DNA from: Gallaecimonas pentaromativorans
Lineage (GTDB): Bacteria > Pseudomonadota > Gammaproteobacteria > Enterobacterales > Gallaecimonadaceae
Length of the DNA: 64,000 nucleotides
Assembly: GCF_003751625.1 (NCBI RefSeq)
Contig: NZ_RJUL01000003.1
Location: 186,001-250,000 of the forward strand
Direction of reading: 5' to 3'
This document shows positions 33,326 to 41,914 of the stretch, one piece after another (the stretch's first letter is position 1; every line of letters starts with the position of its first letter). Below the pieces are notes generated by a model. That model did no database searches. It saw only the letters and a program-made list of their open reading frames with translations, and had not been told where the DNA came from. The translations under genes and the position numbers were made by a program.

Positions 33326-35986
33326 ATGAGCAAGCACTTACCCCTGGCCATGGCACTGGCCCTTCTCGCCCCCCTTGGCCACGCCCAAAGTGCCCCGGCG
33401 CCGCAAGTCACCCGCGCCACCCTCGCCAACGGCCTGAAAGTGGTGATAGTGGAAGACAAACTGGCGCCGGTGGTGACCACCCAGGTCAATTATCTGGCTG
33501 GCGGCAATGAAGTGCCGGCGGGCTTTCCCGGCACCGCCCACGCCGTTGAGCACATGATGTTTCGCGGCAGCCCCGGCCTCAATAAAGACCAAATCTCGGC
33601 CCTGGCGGCCAATATGGGCGGCCACTTCAACGCCGAAACCCGCGAAGACTCCACCCGTTATTACTTCACCGTGCCCAAAGGGGACTTAGATGTGGCGCTT
33701 CGTATCCACGCCATCCGCATGGCCGGGGTGGACATGAAGGCCTCGGAGTGGAAAAACGAGCGCGGCGCCATCGAGCAGGAAGTGTCGCGCGACCTCTCAA
33801 GCCCGGTGTTTAAAGCCCTGACCGGCATCCGCCAATCGCTCTTTGCCGCCACCCCCTACCAGCACACGCCCCTTGGCACCCGCGAAAGCTTTGACAAAAC
33901 CACCGCTGGCGACCTCAAGCACTTTCACGACACTTGGTATGTGCCCAATAATGCGGTGCTGGTGATTGCCGGGGATGTGGACCCTACCCAGACCCTGGCC
34001 GAGGTGAAAAAGCGGTTTGGCCCCATTCCCAGCCACGCCTTGCCAGCTAAACCCGGCTTTGCCTTTGCGCCGGTCAAGGCCCGCCATATTGCCTTGGATA
34101 CCGACACCCCCTACGGCTACCAAATTCGCGCCTTTCGCCTGCCGGGCCTTCAAGACAAAGACTACGCCACCGCCCTGGTGCTAAGTGATGCCCTGGGCTC
34201 CCAGCGCGCCGCCCTTTATGGCATGGGCATGGACGGCACCGCCCTTGCCGGCGGCTTTAGCGCCGATTTTCTGCCCCACGGCGGCATCGGCTATGCCATT
34301 GGCATCTTCCCCAAAGGCGGCAATAGCCAGAACATCGACGCCCACATGGGCGATATCCTGGCAAAAGCGGCCAGCAAAGGTATCGACCCGGCCCTGGTAA
34401 GCTCCGCCAAACAAAGCGCCATCGCCAGCCTTGAATTTGCCAAAAACTCGGTAGACGGCCTTGCCAACAGCTGGTCTGACGCCCTGGTGCAGCAAGGGCT
34501 GCAATCACCCCAAGACATCGCCCGCGCCATCGCGGCGGTAACCCCGGCCGAGGTTAATGCCCTGGCCAAGCGCACCTTCAAGGCAGACCAAACCGTTACC
34601 GCCACCCTGACCCCGCAAAGCTCCGGCAAACCGGTGGCCAGCAAAGGCTTTGGCGGCGCCGAGAGCTTCAACAGCGCCCCAGACAGCGCCGTTACCCTCC
34701 CCAAATGGGCACAAGAACGCTTTGCCAACTTGCACATTCCCAAGTCCAACCTGCACCCGGTGGACTTCACCCTGGCCAACGGTTTGCGCGTAATAGTCCA
34801 GCCCGAAACCGTAAGCGACACCGTAGTGGTAAGCGGCGCCATCCGCACCAATGAAGACTTGCAAGCCAAGAGCGGCCAGGAAGGGGTGGCCGATGTGCTG
34901 GACAGCCTCTTTAACTTCGGCACCCAGCGCCTTGGCCGCCTGCAATACCAGCAAGCCCTGGACGCCATCTCCGCCCGCGCCTCGGCCGGCAGCCGCTTTG
35001 GGCTGGCGCTGCCCGCCGCGCACTTTGCCGAGGGCATGAAGCTATTGGCCGAAAACGAGCTCAGCCCTGCCCTGCCCGAACAGGCCTTTGCCATAGTGCA
35101 GCGCCAAGAGGCAGGCAGCGTTGCCGGCGCCTTGCAGTCGCCCGATTACCTCAGCAGCCAGCAGCTGGGCGAGGCCCTTTATCCCAAGCACGACTCGAGC
35201 CTTCGCCACGCCACGCCCAAATCGGTGATGGGGCTGCACTACAGCGATGTGAAGGATTACTACGCCAGCACCTTCCGCCCCGACATGACCACCCTGGTGA
35301 TCGTGGGTAACGTCACCCCCGAACAAGCCAAGGCGGTAGTAAGTAAGTACTTCGGTGCCTGGCAGGCCAAGGGCGCCAAGCCTAAGGTGGACTACCCGGC
35401 GGTGCCGCTCAACAAGGCCAGCCAGTTCACCACCCCCGACAGCGCCGCCGTGCAAGACAGCGTGCAACTGGTGCAAAACGTGCCAGTCACCGAAGACAAC
35501 CCGGCCCGCTTTGCCCTGAACCTGGGTAACGAAGTGCTGGGCGGCGGCTTTTACGCCTCACGCTTTGTCAAAGACTTGCGGGAGAAAAACGGCCTGGTGT
35601 ACACCGTGGCCTCGGGCTTTGATTTGGATAAAAACCGGGGCAGCTACAACGTGCAATACGGCAGCGATCCAGACAAAGCCCTAGAGGCTCGCGCCCTGGT
35701 GATAAAAGACCTTAAAGCCATGCAACGCGCGCCGGTCAGCGAAGGGGAGCTCAGGCAAGCCAAGGGCATCTTGCTGCGCCAAATTCCCCTGGGCGAAGCC
35801 AGCTTTGGCAGCATCGCCGGCCAGCTGTTGAGCCTCTCAATGCAGGGTAAACCCCTTGACGCCACCGAAGCCGCCGCCAAGGCCTACTACCGGCTAAGCG
35901 CCAAAGACGTGCAAGCAGCCTACGCCAAGTACCTGCACCCGGACGACTTCGTCACCGCCATCAAAGGCCCGGCCCCCAAGGCCTGA
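33326..35986 (+). CDS. Secreted M16-family (pitrilysin-like) zinc protease, double-length
   Basis: 886 residues, start MSKHLPLAMALALLAPLGHAQ with AAGGA 7 nt upstream; this is a signal peptide, so periplasmic or secreted. The first M16 repeat has the inverted zinc motif H72-A-V-E75-H76 and the distal glutamate in GAIEQEVSRD. The second repeat (from about residue 470, VDFTLANGLRVIVQ) keeps the fold but lacks HxxEH, as is usual in fused M16 proteins. It degrades peptides in a closed chamber. Its terminator is copy 1 of a 39-bp repeat. Confidence 0.93.
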   Translation: MSKHLPLAMALALLAPLGHAQSAPAPQVTRATLANGLKVVIVEDKLAPVVTTQVNYLAGGNEVPAGFPGTAHAVEHMMFRGSPGLNKDQISALAANMGGHFNAETREDSTRYYFTVPKGDLDVALRIHAIRMAGVDMKASEWKNERGAIEQEVSRDLSSPVFKALTGIRQSLFAATPYQHTPLGTRESFDKTTAGDLKHFHDTWYVPNNAVLVIAGDVDPTQTLAEVKKRFGPIPSHALPAKPGFAFAPVKARHIALDTDTPYGYQIRAFRLPGLQDKDYATALVLSDALGSQRAALYGMGMDGTALAGGFSADFLPHGGIGYAIGIFPKGGNSQNIDAHMGDILAKAASKGIDPALVSSAKQSAIASLEFAKNSVDGLANSWSDALVQQGLQSPQDIARAIAAVTPAEVNALAKRTFKADQTVTATLTPQSSGKPVASKGFGGAESFNSAPDSAVTLPKWAQERFANLHIPKSNLHPVDFTLANGLRVIVQPETVSDTVVVSGAIRTNEDLQAKSGQEGVADVLDSLFNFGTQRLGRLQYQQALDAISARASAGSRFGLALPAAHFAEGMKLLAENELSPALPEQAFAIVQRQEAGSVAGALQSPDYLSSQQLGEALYPKHDSSLRHATPKSVMGLHYSDVKDYYASTFRPDMTTLVIVGNVTPEQAKAVVSKYFGAWQAKGAKPKVDYPAVPLNKASQFTTPDSAAVQDSVQLVQNVPVTEDNPARFALNLGNEVLGGGFYASRFVKDLREKNGLVYTVASGFDLDKNRGSYNVQYGSDPDKALEARALVIKDLKAMQRAPVSEGELRQAKGILLRQIPLGEASFGSIAGQLLSLSMQGKPLDATEAAAKAYYRLSAKDVQAAYAKYLHPDDFVTAIKGPAPKA

Positions 35987-35995
35987 GCCTTGGCC

Positions 35996-36034
35996 ACAAA
36001 AAAGCCGCCTCAAGGGCGGCTTTGTTTATTCCAG
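35996..36034. terminator. Terminator, copy 1 of a 39-bp direct repeat
   Basis: The stem is AAAGCCGCC / GGCGGCTTT with a TCAAG loop. All 39 bp equal 38589-38627. Its right end (36026-36034) repeats the last two codons and TAA stop of the MFS gene at 38619, though here these bases code for nothing. Confidence 0.96.
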
Positions 36035-36040
36035 TAACGA

Positions 36041-36730
36041 TTAGCTGCCGCTTTTAACCGGCGGTTTTTCTACAAACTGGTCGGTACCGTCTTTGCCGAA
36101 ACGGGTGTTGTATTTACCCACCGGCAGGGTGCGTATCACGGTGCCGTTAACCATACGAGCCACCGGCACATAATCGGTCATGGCGGTAGACAAGGCGGTT
36201 GCGATGATGGCGCCCAGCAGGCCGCCGGCATTGCTGCCACCGGAGGTGTCATAAACAACCACGTTGTTGTAATTCCACAGCTCTTCGCCTGTAGTTGCAG
36301 AGACCAGCTTAAAGGCCGCCCCTACCGTCACGTTACCGCCGGTAACGTAATAGTTGGTATCCCACTGGTTGATGGTCACGAAAAGCACGGCATCCGCGCC
36401 CATCAGTTGGTGGAATTTAGTGGCATCGACATTTTCCAGTTGGGCACCGTCGGTGACCCCTTCCCCTTGCAGTACCATGTTGGTTAGAGGCAAAGGCATC
36501 ACATAATAGCCGGCTTCGGCCAGCGGCTGAGCAATGGTGGTTGAATACAATTCAGGCGCATCAGCCGCGGTGGAACGGTTGATGGCTGGCACCACCAACA
36601 CAGACAGCGGATGTTCCTTATACAGATTTGGGAAAGCCTGCTGCTTGGTATTGTATTTAGGCGCATCAACGCAGCCGCCCAAAAAAGTGGCCCCAACCAG
36701 CATCGACAAAATGGCGTATTTCTTCATCAT
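36041..36730 (-). CDS. DUF799 (GNA1162-family) lipoprotein
   Basis: 229 residues. The lipobox is LGGC near residue 20. The body matches the DUF799/GNA1162 family first described in Neisseria (HPLSVLVVPAINRSTAADAPE, FHQLMGADAVLFVTINQWD). It is last in a four-lipoprotein operon. Neisseria GNA1162 structures resemble TolB/LpoB-like alpha/beta domains, so an envelope secretion or scaffold role with the CsgG-like partner is likely (inference). AAGGA lies 8 nt before the first ATG. Confidence 0.85.
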   Translation of the reverse strand: MMKKYAILSMLVGATFLGGCVDAPKYNTKQQAFPNLYKEHPLSVLVVPAINRSTAADAPELYSTTIAQPLAEAGYYVMPLPLTNMVLQGEGVTDGAQLENVDATKFHQLMGADAVLFVTINQWDTNYYVTGGNVTVGAAFKLVSATTGEELWNYNNVVVYDTSGGSNAGGLLGAIIATALSTAMTDYVPVARMVNGTVIRTLPVGKYNTRFGKDGTDQFVEKPPVKSGS

Positions 36731-36741
36731 GACAACCGTCC

Positions 36742-37086
36742 TTATTTAACGTCTTTAACCATGCGGTCAATCAGTGGTGAAGATTCGGGGAAGAGTTTCT
36801 TCTCCATGGCGAAATACTGCAGCGCTTTTTCTTTGTCGTGATCTTGCGCCTCCATCAAACCCAGTTCGGCATAGATACCTGGCGGTACTTTTTTATGTTG
36901 CTTATCGGCGTGGTCAATAATGTCCAGCAGAGCTTTCACATGAGCAGTGCGATTTGCAGGGGTAGGATCTTTTTTGAAGTTATAAGCCGTTTCAGAGTAG
37001 TCACCCCAATAATAGATATTGTTATTGGCGGCACAGGCAGACAACAACATCGCCACGGCAAGCAGAGCGGCACGATTTAATTTCAT
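36742..37086 (-). CDS. DUF4810 lipoprotein
   Basis: 114 residues. The lipobox is LSAC. The family signature is YYWGDYSETAYNFKKDPTP, followed by a TPR-like helix pair (GIYAELGLMEAQDHDKEKALQYF). Its ATG overlaps the TGA of the preceding gene by one base. In Neisseria and many other bacteria DUF4810 genes lie between a CsgG-like and a DUF799 gene, as here. Confidence 0.85.
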   Translation of the reverse strand: MKLNRAALLAVAMLLSACAANNNIYYWGDYSETAYNFKKDPTPANRTAHVKALLDIIDHADKQHKKVPPGIYAELGLMEAQDHDKEKALQYFAMEKKLFPESSPLIDRMVKDVK

Positions 37087-37403
37087 CAGGGAACCCTTAC
37101 TTCAAACGTATTGCCATTGGTTACATAGATCTTACGCTTCACCAGTACCTGGCCATTTTTTTGGACTTCGACTTGGTGGCTGCCAACATCCATTTGGAAT
37201 TTAATGACCTTCTCATCACCCTGGGTGTAGTGATTACTTTCGTCCAGGTTGATTTGAGGCTGGTCGTCAATGGTCAGCATGGCGCCTTGGGTATTGCCGG
37301 TCAGCAACAGATAGGCTTTGTCATCCACCTGGGTGGTGGTTGAAAAATGTGTGCTACAGGCGCTGAGCAATAAGGCCAGGCCCATCATCAGGATTTTTTT
37401 CAT
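37086..37403 (-). CDS. Small beta-rich lipoprotein within the CsgG operon
   Basis: 105 residues. The lipobox is LSAC. The mature part (AYLLLTGNTQGAMLTIDDQP ... GSHQVEVQKNGQVLVKRKIYV) has a PEGA-like alternating strand pattern. It starts 3 nt after the CsgG-like stop and runs into the DUF4810 gene with a one-base overlap, so it belongs to the operon. This member is not part of the three-gene CsgG-DUF4810-DUF799 set I know from Neisseria. Confidence 0.7.
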   Translation of the reverse strand: MKKILMMGLALLLSACSTHFSTTTQVDDKAYLLLTGNTQGAMLTIDDQPQINLDESNHYTQGDEKVIKFQMDVGSHQVEVQKNGQVLVKRKIYVTNGNTFEVRVP

Positions 37404-37406
37404 GGC

Positions 37407-38357
37407 TTAGGCCTTTCCTTTCTCTTCAACCACCAACTGTGCGGTCTGCTTGCTATCAATGCTACCTGAGGCCAGTTCGCACAATGACAGCTCGTTGCTG
37501 CCGCTGCCGACAAAGGCAGTGACGCGCAGGGTAGCCACTTTTTTACCAGGCAGATTGATCATCATGCCGGTTTGCGGGTTCTTAACCTGCTTACCAGGCG
37601 CGACCACATCAAACACATCACCCACTTTCACCCCTTGGGATTTACCGCCGGTCATCAACCAGTAACCTTCTTGCTGGCCAACCAGATAGGCACGCCAGGG
37701 GGCATCTAGCAGGTTTTCGCTGATATTGCTCACCAGTTTGGAAATCGCAGCCGACAAGGCTTTATCGTCGATAGAGGTGTCGTAACCCGAACGCTCGCCA
37801 ACGTTGAAAACGTGATTGGCTTCAACAGTGGCTTCGCCGCTGGCCTCTTCGGAATACACGATCTGCCCGGTATGGGTATTGATCAGGCGAACGTTAACGG
37901 TGGCATTGGCCTTTTGGATTTTATTGCGGCTAAAGATCCCCACCTCACTGGTGGTGGAACGGCCGAATTCTGAAACAGAGCCAACAATCAAAAAGCCGGC
38001 ACCGACCTTTTCCATGGTGCTGCCGTCAAACTTGTTTTCCGAGAGTACTTTGTCCAGATCGCTGCGCTCAAGCATCACGAACTTCTGGGTTTCAGTCAGA
38101 CGCGCCGCCAGAATATCCGAGGCTTGTTTACCCAGGCGATCGTTGTTCTTGTCCAGCAGAAATGACGTGCCGCGTTTGGTTTCGTCGCTAAAACGGGCGA
38201 TGGCAACAACCCTTTTAAGGCCGAGTTGCTCGGGAGCCGCGAGGGTTGGGCTGACTTTGGGAGTGGCTTTGGGGAGTGTATTCACCGTTTCGCGGGTAGC
38301 TGAAGTACAACCGGCAAGCAAGGCGATCACACTCAGGGGAATGATCAATTTTTTCAT
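37407..38357 (-). CDS. CsgG/HfaB-family lipoprotein
   Basis: 316 residues, start MKKLIIPLSVIALLAGCTS with lipobox LAGC. The body matches CsgG/HfaB (KRVVAIARFSDETKRGTSFLL, ILAARLTETQKFVMLERSDL, GSVSEFGRSTTSEVGIF). In curli systems CsgG is an outer-membrane nonameric pore. A C-terminal extra segment (VGDVFDVVAPGKQVKNPQTG) resembles that of longer homologues. It is first in the operon and probably forms an outer-membrane channel for an unknown partner. Confidence 0.87.
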   Translation of the reverse strand: MKKLIIPLSVIALLAGCTSATRETVNTLPKATPKVSPTLAAPEQLGLKRVVAIARFSDETKRGTSFLLDKNNDRLGKQASDILAARLTETQKFVMLERSDLDKVLSENKFDGSTMEKVGAGFLIVGSVSEFGRSTTSEVGIFSRNKIQKANATVNVRLINTHTGQIVYSEEASGEATVEANHVFNVGERSGYDTSIDDKALSAAISKLVSNISENLLDAPWRAYLVGQQEGYWLMTGGKSQGVKVGDVFDVVAPGKQVKNPQTGMMINLPGKKVATLRVTAFVGSGSNELSLCELASGSIDSKQTAQLVVEEKGKA

Positions 38358-38436
38358 GGCGTTCTCATTCTGCGGCAGTTGGGCCCAACCGCAGTGCGTC
38401 ACCACGATGTCAGCCTCCCTGCCAACCTACATTGTC

Positions 38437-38461
38437 ATTATATTCAGAAGTCATTCTGAAT
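38437..38461 (-). promoter_or_regulatory. csgG-like operon promoter with internal palindrome
   Basis: A perfect TATAAT lies on the minus strand (38442-38437). Immediately upstream is a perfect palindrome with 8-bp arms ATTCAGAA and TTCTGAAT around GTCA (38442-38461), filling the spacer to a weak -35 (GCAAAT). Placement between -35 and -10 suggests a repressor or MerR-like site. Confidence 0.6.
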
Positions 38462-38588
38462 TTGCCTACTATAAACAAACTCGCTGCTTTTTCCTTCTCT
38501 TTTTTGTAACGGCAAAGCACCAAAACCAATGTTCAAAAAACAGACACAAGTCTCAGTAAATGCTTTCTTCGAGGGTTATTCAGCCGCT

Positions 38589-38627
38589 ACAAAAAAGCCG
38601 CCTCAAGGGCGGCTTTGTTTATTCCAG
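38589..38627. terminator. Terminator, copy 2 of the 39-bp direct repeat
   Basis: Identical to 35996-36034. The convergent MFS gene ends in it (CTG GAA TAA at 38627-38619 on the minus strand). Confidence 0.96.
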
Positions 38628-39812
38628 CGCCGGCGCGGCGGCTTTGGCGTGGCGGTGGCTTAGGGCCACCAGGGCCAGACCCACAAGGGCGCAAAGGCCG
38701 CCAGCGATGGGCACCATAGCGTAGCCGAGGCCCAGCTTGATAACGGCGCCCCCAAGGGCAGCGCCTAAGGCATTACCCAGGTTAAAGGCACCGATATTGA
38801 CCGATGAAGCCAGCCCCGGCGCCTTGGCGGCTACCTGCATCACCTGGATTTGCACCGGCGGCGCAATCCCAAAAGAGGCGGCCCCCCACAGCACAAAGAA
38901 CACCATGGCGCTGACCTTGCCGGTTACCAAAACCGGGGTGAGCAGCATCAGCGCGACCAGAGCAATAAAGAAGATTGCCGCAGCGCCGGTTAAAGACCAG
39001 TCCGCCAGGCGGCCGCTGACGATATTGCCAAGGGTAAAGCCGACGCCAATCAGCACCAGCACCACTGCTACAAAGCCGTCGCCAGCGCCGGTGAGAGTGG
39101 CCAGCACCGGGGCGATGTAGGTGTAGAGGGTGAACATGGCCCCTGCTCCCATTACGGTGGTGGCAAGGGCGGTGAGCACGGCCGGGCGGGTCAGCACCTT
39201 AAGCTCGGCTTTAATATCGGGCTTTTGCCCGGGACGGCCCATAGGTAAGGCAAAACGCAGCGCCAGCATGGTCAGCACCCCAAGGCCTGCGGAGATCACA
39301 AAGGCCAGGCGCCAGCCCAGGTGCTGGCCTATCCAGGTGGCCGCCGGCACCCCGCCAATATTGGCGATGGTGAGCCCCATAAACATGGTGGCCACGGCGC
39401 TGGCCCTTTTATTGGCTGGCACCAGATTGGCGGCCACCACCGCCCCCAGGCCAAAGAAGGCGCCGTGGTTAAGGCTGGTGATGATGCGCCCGGCCAGCAG
39501 CGAGAGGTAATCGGGGGCCAGGGCGCTGATGATATTGCCAAGGGTGAAGATGGCCATCAGCAAAATAAGCGCCGGGCGCTTGCCAAAGCGGCTCATAAAG
39601 AGGGTCATGAACGGCGCGCCCACCATCACCCCGGCGGCGTAGGCGCTGATCAGCATACCGGCAGTGGGAATAGACACCCCTACCCCATCGGCAATTTGCG
39701 GCAGCAGGCCCATGGGCGAGAACTCGGTGGTGCCTATGCCAAAAGCGCCCATGGCAAGAGCCAGCAGCGGCAGCCGGGAATCGCCCTCGGCGCGGTGGTT
39801 GGGGGTGCTCAC
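38619..39812 (-). CDS. MFS transporter, DHA1 (AraJ/YdhP-like) family
   Basis: 397 residues and 12 helices. GTG start (39812) with AGAGGA 7 nt upstream. Helix 1 has GAFGIGTTEFSPMGLLPQIA and helix 4 GRIITSLNHGAFFG, typical of the AraJ/YdhP/NepI efflux group, which exports sugars, purines or drugs. The last two codons and stop lie inside the 39-bp repeat, implying that this gene originally converged on the M16 protease gene. Confidence 0.88.
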   Translation of the reverse strand: MSTPNHRAEGDSRLPLLALAMGAFGIGTTEFSPMGLLPQIADGVGVSIPTAGMLISAYAAGVMVGAPFMTLFMSRFGKRPALILLMAIFTLGNIISALAPDYLSLLAGRIITSLNHGAFFGLGAVVAANLVPANKRASAVATMFMGLTIANIGGVPAATWIGQHLGWRLAFVISAGLGVLTMLALRFALPMGRPGQKPDIKAELKVLTRPAVLTALATTVMGAGAMFTLYTYIAPVLATLTGAGDGFVAVVLVLIGVGFTLGNIVSGRLADWSLTGAAAIFFIALVALMLLTPVLVTGKVSAMVFFVLWGAASFGIAPPVQIQVMQVAAKAPGLASSVNIGAFNLGNALGAALGGAVIKLGLGYAMVPIAGGLCALVGLALVALSHRHAKAAAPALE

Positions 39813-39946
39813 ATTCCATTCCTCTTACGCAAAAAACGCGGCCCCGGCCAAGGCGGCCAGGGTATAGCAGCCGGCCATTTAACCACGGCAGCCAGCCCCG
39901 GCTAAAGCCACCGGCAGTGAAAGGTGTTTTCACTCAAATAGAAGAA

Positions 39947-39976
39947 TCAAAAAGGAAAAGCCGCCCGAGGGCGGCT
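39947..39976 (-). terminator. Terminator of the VOC gene
   Basis: On the minus strand AGCCGCCC and GGGCGGCT pair around TC, followed by TTTTCCTTTTT. The sequence is related to but different from the 39-bp repeat hairpin. Confidence 0.8.
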
Positions 39977-39980
39977 GGGG

Positions 39981-40478
39981 TTAGTTGTAGGCACCGGCGC
40001 TGTAGGTAAGCTCGTAGCTGTGGCTGTAAATCTCGAGGATATTGCCGAAGGGGTCTTCCATATACACCATGCGGTAGGGCTTTTCGCCGGGGAAGTATTC
40101 GCGCACCGGCATACGTTGCTTGCCGCCGGCGGCGACAATCTTGGCGGCTAGGCCTTCAACGTCAGGGTCTTGCACGCAAAAGTGAAAGACCCCGGTTTTC
40201 CAGTATTCAAAGTTGTCTTGCGGCTTCTCGGCGCCCCGGAATTCGAAGATCTCCACGCCGATGCGGTCGCCGGTAGAAAGGTGGGCGATGCGAAAAGACT
40301 GCCAACCGGCGCCGAACACGTCGGTGCACATCACGCCAATGGCGCTGTCGTCTTCAGTGATGGTGGTGGGGGGCATGATGAGGTACCAGCCCAGTACCTC
40401 GGTGTAAAACTTCACGGCGGCGTCGAGATCGGTCACCGACAGGCCAATATGGGAAAAGCTGCGTGGATAGGTTTGCAT
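39981..40478 (-). CDS. VOC-family (glyoxalase/dioxygenase-like) protein
   Basis: 165 residues and two beta-alpha-beta-beta-beta units. Metal ligands are expected at H10 (FSHIGLSVTDLDAAVKFY), in the strand IGVEIFEF, at H98-99 (GVFHFCVQD) and at E149 (DPFGNILEIYSH). It may be a lyase, isomerase or extradiol dioxygenase; substrate unknown. It is divergent from a LysR regulator that probably controls it. Confidence 0.85.
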   Translation of the reverse strand: MQTYPRSFSHIGLSVTDLDAAVKFYTEVLGWYLIMPPTTITEDDSAIGVMCTDVFGAGWQSFRIAHLSTGDRIGVEIFEFRGAEKPQDNFEYWKTGVFHFCVQDPDVEGLAAKIVAAGGKQRMPVREYFPGEKPYRMVYMEDPFGNILEIYSHSYELTYSAGAYN

Positions 40479-40568
40479 AACGGCTCCTTGGTTTGAGGAG
40501 CACCAGCCTAAGGCCCAATCGGTATAATAAGAACCAAGGCCAACTTATAGTTTTTATAAAATATCCTA

Positions 40569-41432
40569 ATGATTAATCCCCAATGGCTCCGCTCCTTTGC
40601 CACCCTGGCAGCAGAGGGCACCTTTACCCGCAGCGCAGAAGTGCTGAACCTCACCCAAGCCGCCGTCAGCCAGCATATCAAGCACCTGGAGAACCAACTG
40701 GGGCCGCTACTGGTGCGCCACCCTCGCCGGGTAGAGCTGACCCCGGCTGGCCTTGCACTTTTGGATTACCACCAAACCTTGGTGCAGGCCGACGCCCTCT
40801 TAGCCCACCGCCTGGCGGACGATCCGGCAGCCAGCGGCGAGCTGACCCTCATCAGCCCCGGCAGCATTGGCCTTTATCTCTACCCAAAACTCTTGGACTG
40901 GCAACAACAGCACCCCGGCTGCCATATCCACTACCGCTTCGCCCCCGATACCGAGGTGCTTTTGGCCGTGCTGGACAACCGCTTTGAGCTGGGCCTGGTG
41001 ACCCAAAAGCCTGACAGCCCGCAGATCGCTGCCCGCCTCTTTGCCGAAGAGCCCCTGGAGCTGGTACTGCCGAAGGCCGCCAAGGTAAGCGGTTGGGAGG
41101 GGCTAAAGGCCCTTGGTTTTATCGACCACCCCGACGGCCAGGCCATGGCCACACGCTTGCTGGCCCGGGCCTTTCCCGGTAGCCCAGGCCCCGCCGCCCT
41201 GCCCTGTCATGGTTTTATCAACCAGATAAGCCTTATCCTTGAACCGGTAGCAAGAGGCCTTGGCTTTACCGTGCTACCCCGCTTTGCCCGCCAAGCCTTT
41301 CCCCGCCAAGCGCATATTCAAGTGATGCCCCTTAGCGCCCAGGTAACAGACAAACTCTGGCTTATCCACCGCGCCCAATGGCCACTCTCACAAAGGGCCC
41401 AGCAGGTGTTGGCAGCGATTGAAGGGAAGTAA
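40569..41432 (+). CDS. LysR-family regulator, divergent from the VOC gene
   Basis: 287 residues, start MINPQWLRSFATLAAEGTFT. The winged helix-turn-helix is at 1-60 (FTRSAEVLNLTQAAVSQHIKHLE) and the effector domain at about 90-285. The 90-bp divergent gap holds the AT-rich inverted repeat TTATA-N5-TATAA (40545-40559), a possible binding site. It most likely regulates the VOC gene. Confidence 0.87.
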   Translation: MINPQWLRSFATLAAEGTFTRSAEVLNLTQAAVSQHIKHLENQLGPLLVRHPRRVELTPAGLALLDYHQTLVQADALLAHRLADDPAASGELTLISPGSIGLYLYPKLLDWQQQHPGCHIHYRFAPDTEVLLAVLDNRFELGLVTQKPDSPQIAARLFAEEPLELVLPKAAKVSGWEGLKALGFIDHPDGQAMATRLLARAFPGSPGPAALPCHGFINQISLILEPVARGLGFTVLPRFARQAFPRQAHIQVMPLSAQVTDKLWLIHRAQWPLSQRAQQVLAAIEGK

Positions 41433-41545
41433 CAGCAAAGCCACTTTCGCCTGTGGCCAAACGCGCTTTACACCGTAATCAGGGTTGATTTTTATGGGGC
41501 TTTTGCTGATAAGGTAAACAGCAGCACGCCACCCCAAGGACGGCC

Positions 41546-41914
41546 ATGAAAGCAGCACTCACCCGCACCCTTATCCTACTCAGCGCCCTGCTGATCACGG
41601 CCCTGACCTTTTGGGGCTTAATGGCATCGGTGAAGTTGGATAAGCCACGAGAAACGAAGGCCATTGAGCTGGCGCTGATTGAAAAAAGCCAGACACCAGA
41701 ATGGCAGAAGCCATATGCCCTTACCTGCAATTGTATCGATGACAGCGTCTGGCGTTTAGCGCTTACGACGGCAAAAGAGGGGTTGGGCTGTAATACGGCA
41801 CACATTGCCGTCGCCAACAGAAAGCAAGCTGTACCTTGCCACTATTACAGCCACCACTTTGGGCTTTGGCACTCAGCCCCTGTTCCTCTCGATATTTTTA
41901 GGGTTGGGGCTTGA
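41546..41914 (+). CDS. Hypothetical single-pass membrane protein
   Basis: 122 residues, ATG with AAGGA 6 nt upstream. One N-terminal membrane helix (LILLSALLITALTFWGLMA), then a short soluble domain with two Cys near CNCIDD and more at GCNTAH and VPCHYY. I recognise no family. GC falls from this gene onward, marking entry into the decayed island. Confidence 0.6.
   Translation: MKAALTRTLILLSALLITALTFWGLMASVKLDKPRETKAIELALIEKSQTPEWQKPYALTCNCIDDSVWRLALTTAKEGLGCNTAHIAVANRKQAVPCHYYSHHFGLWHSAPVPLDIFRVGA

Noticed and set aside
36041-38357. Curli operon
   Set aside because: Only a CsgG-like protein is present. No CsgA, CsgB, CsgD, CsgE or CsgF is seen; the partners are DUF4810 and DUF799 lipoproteins.
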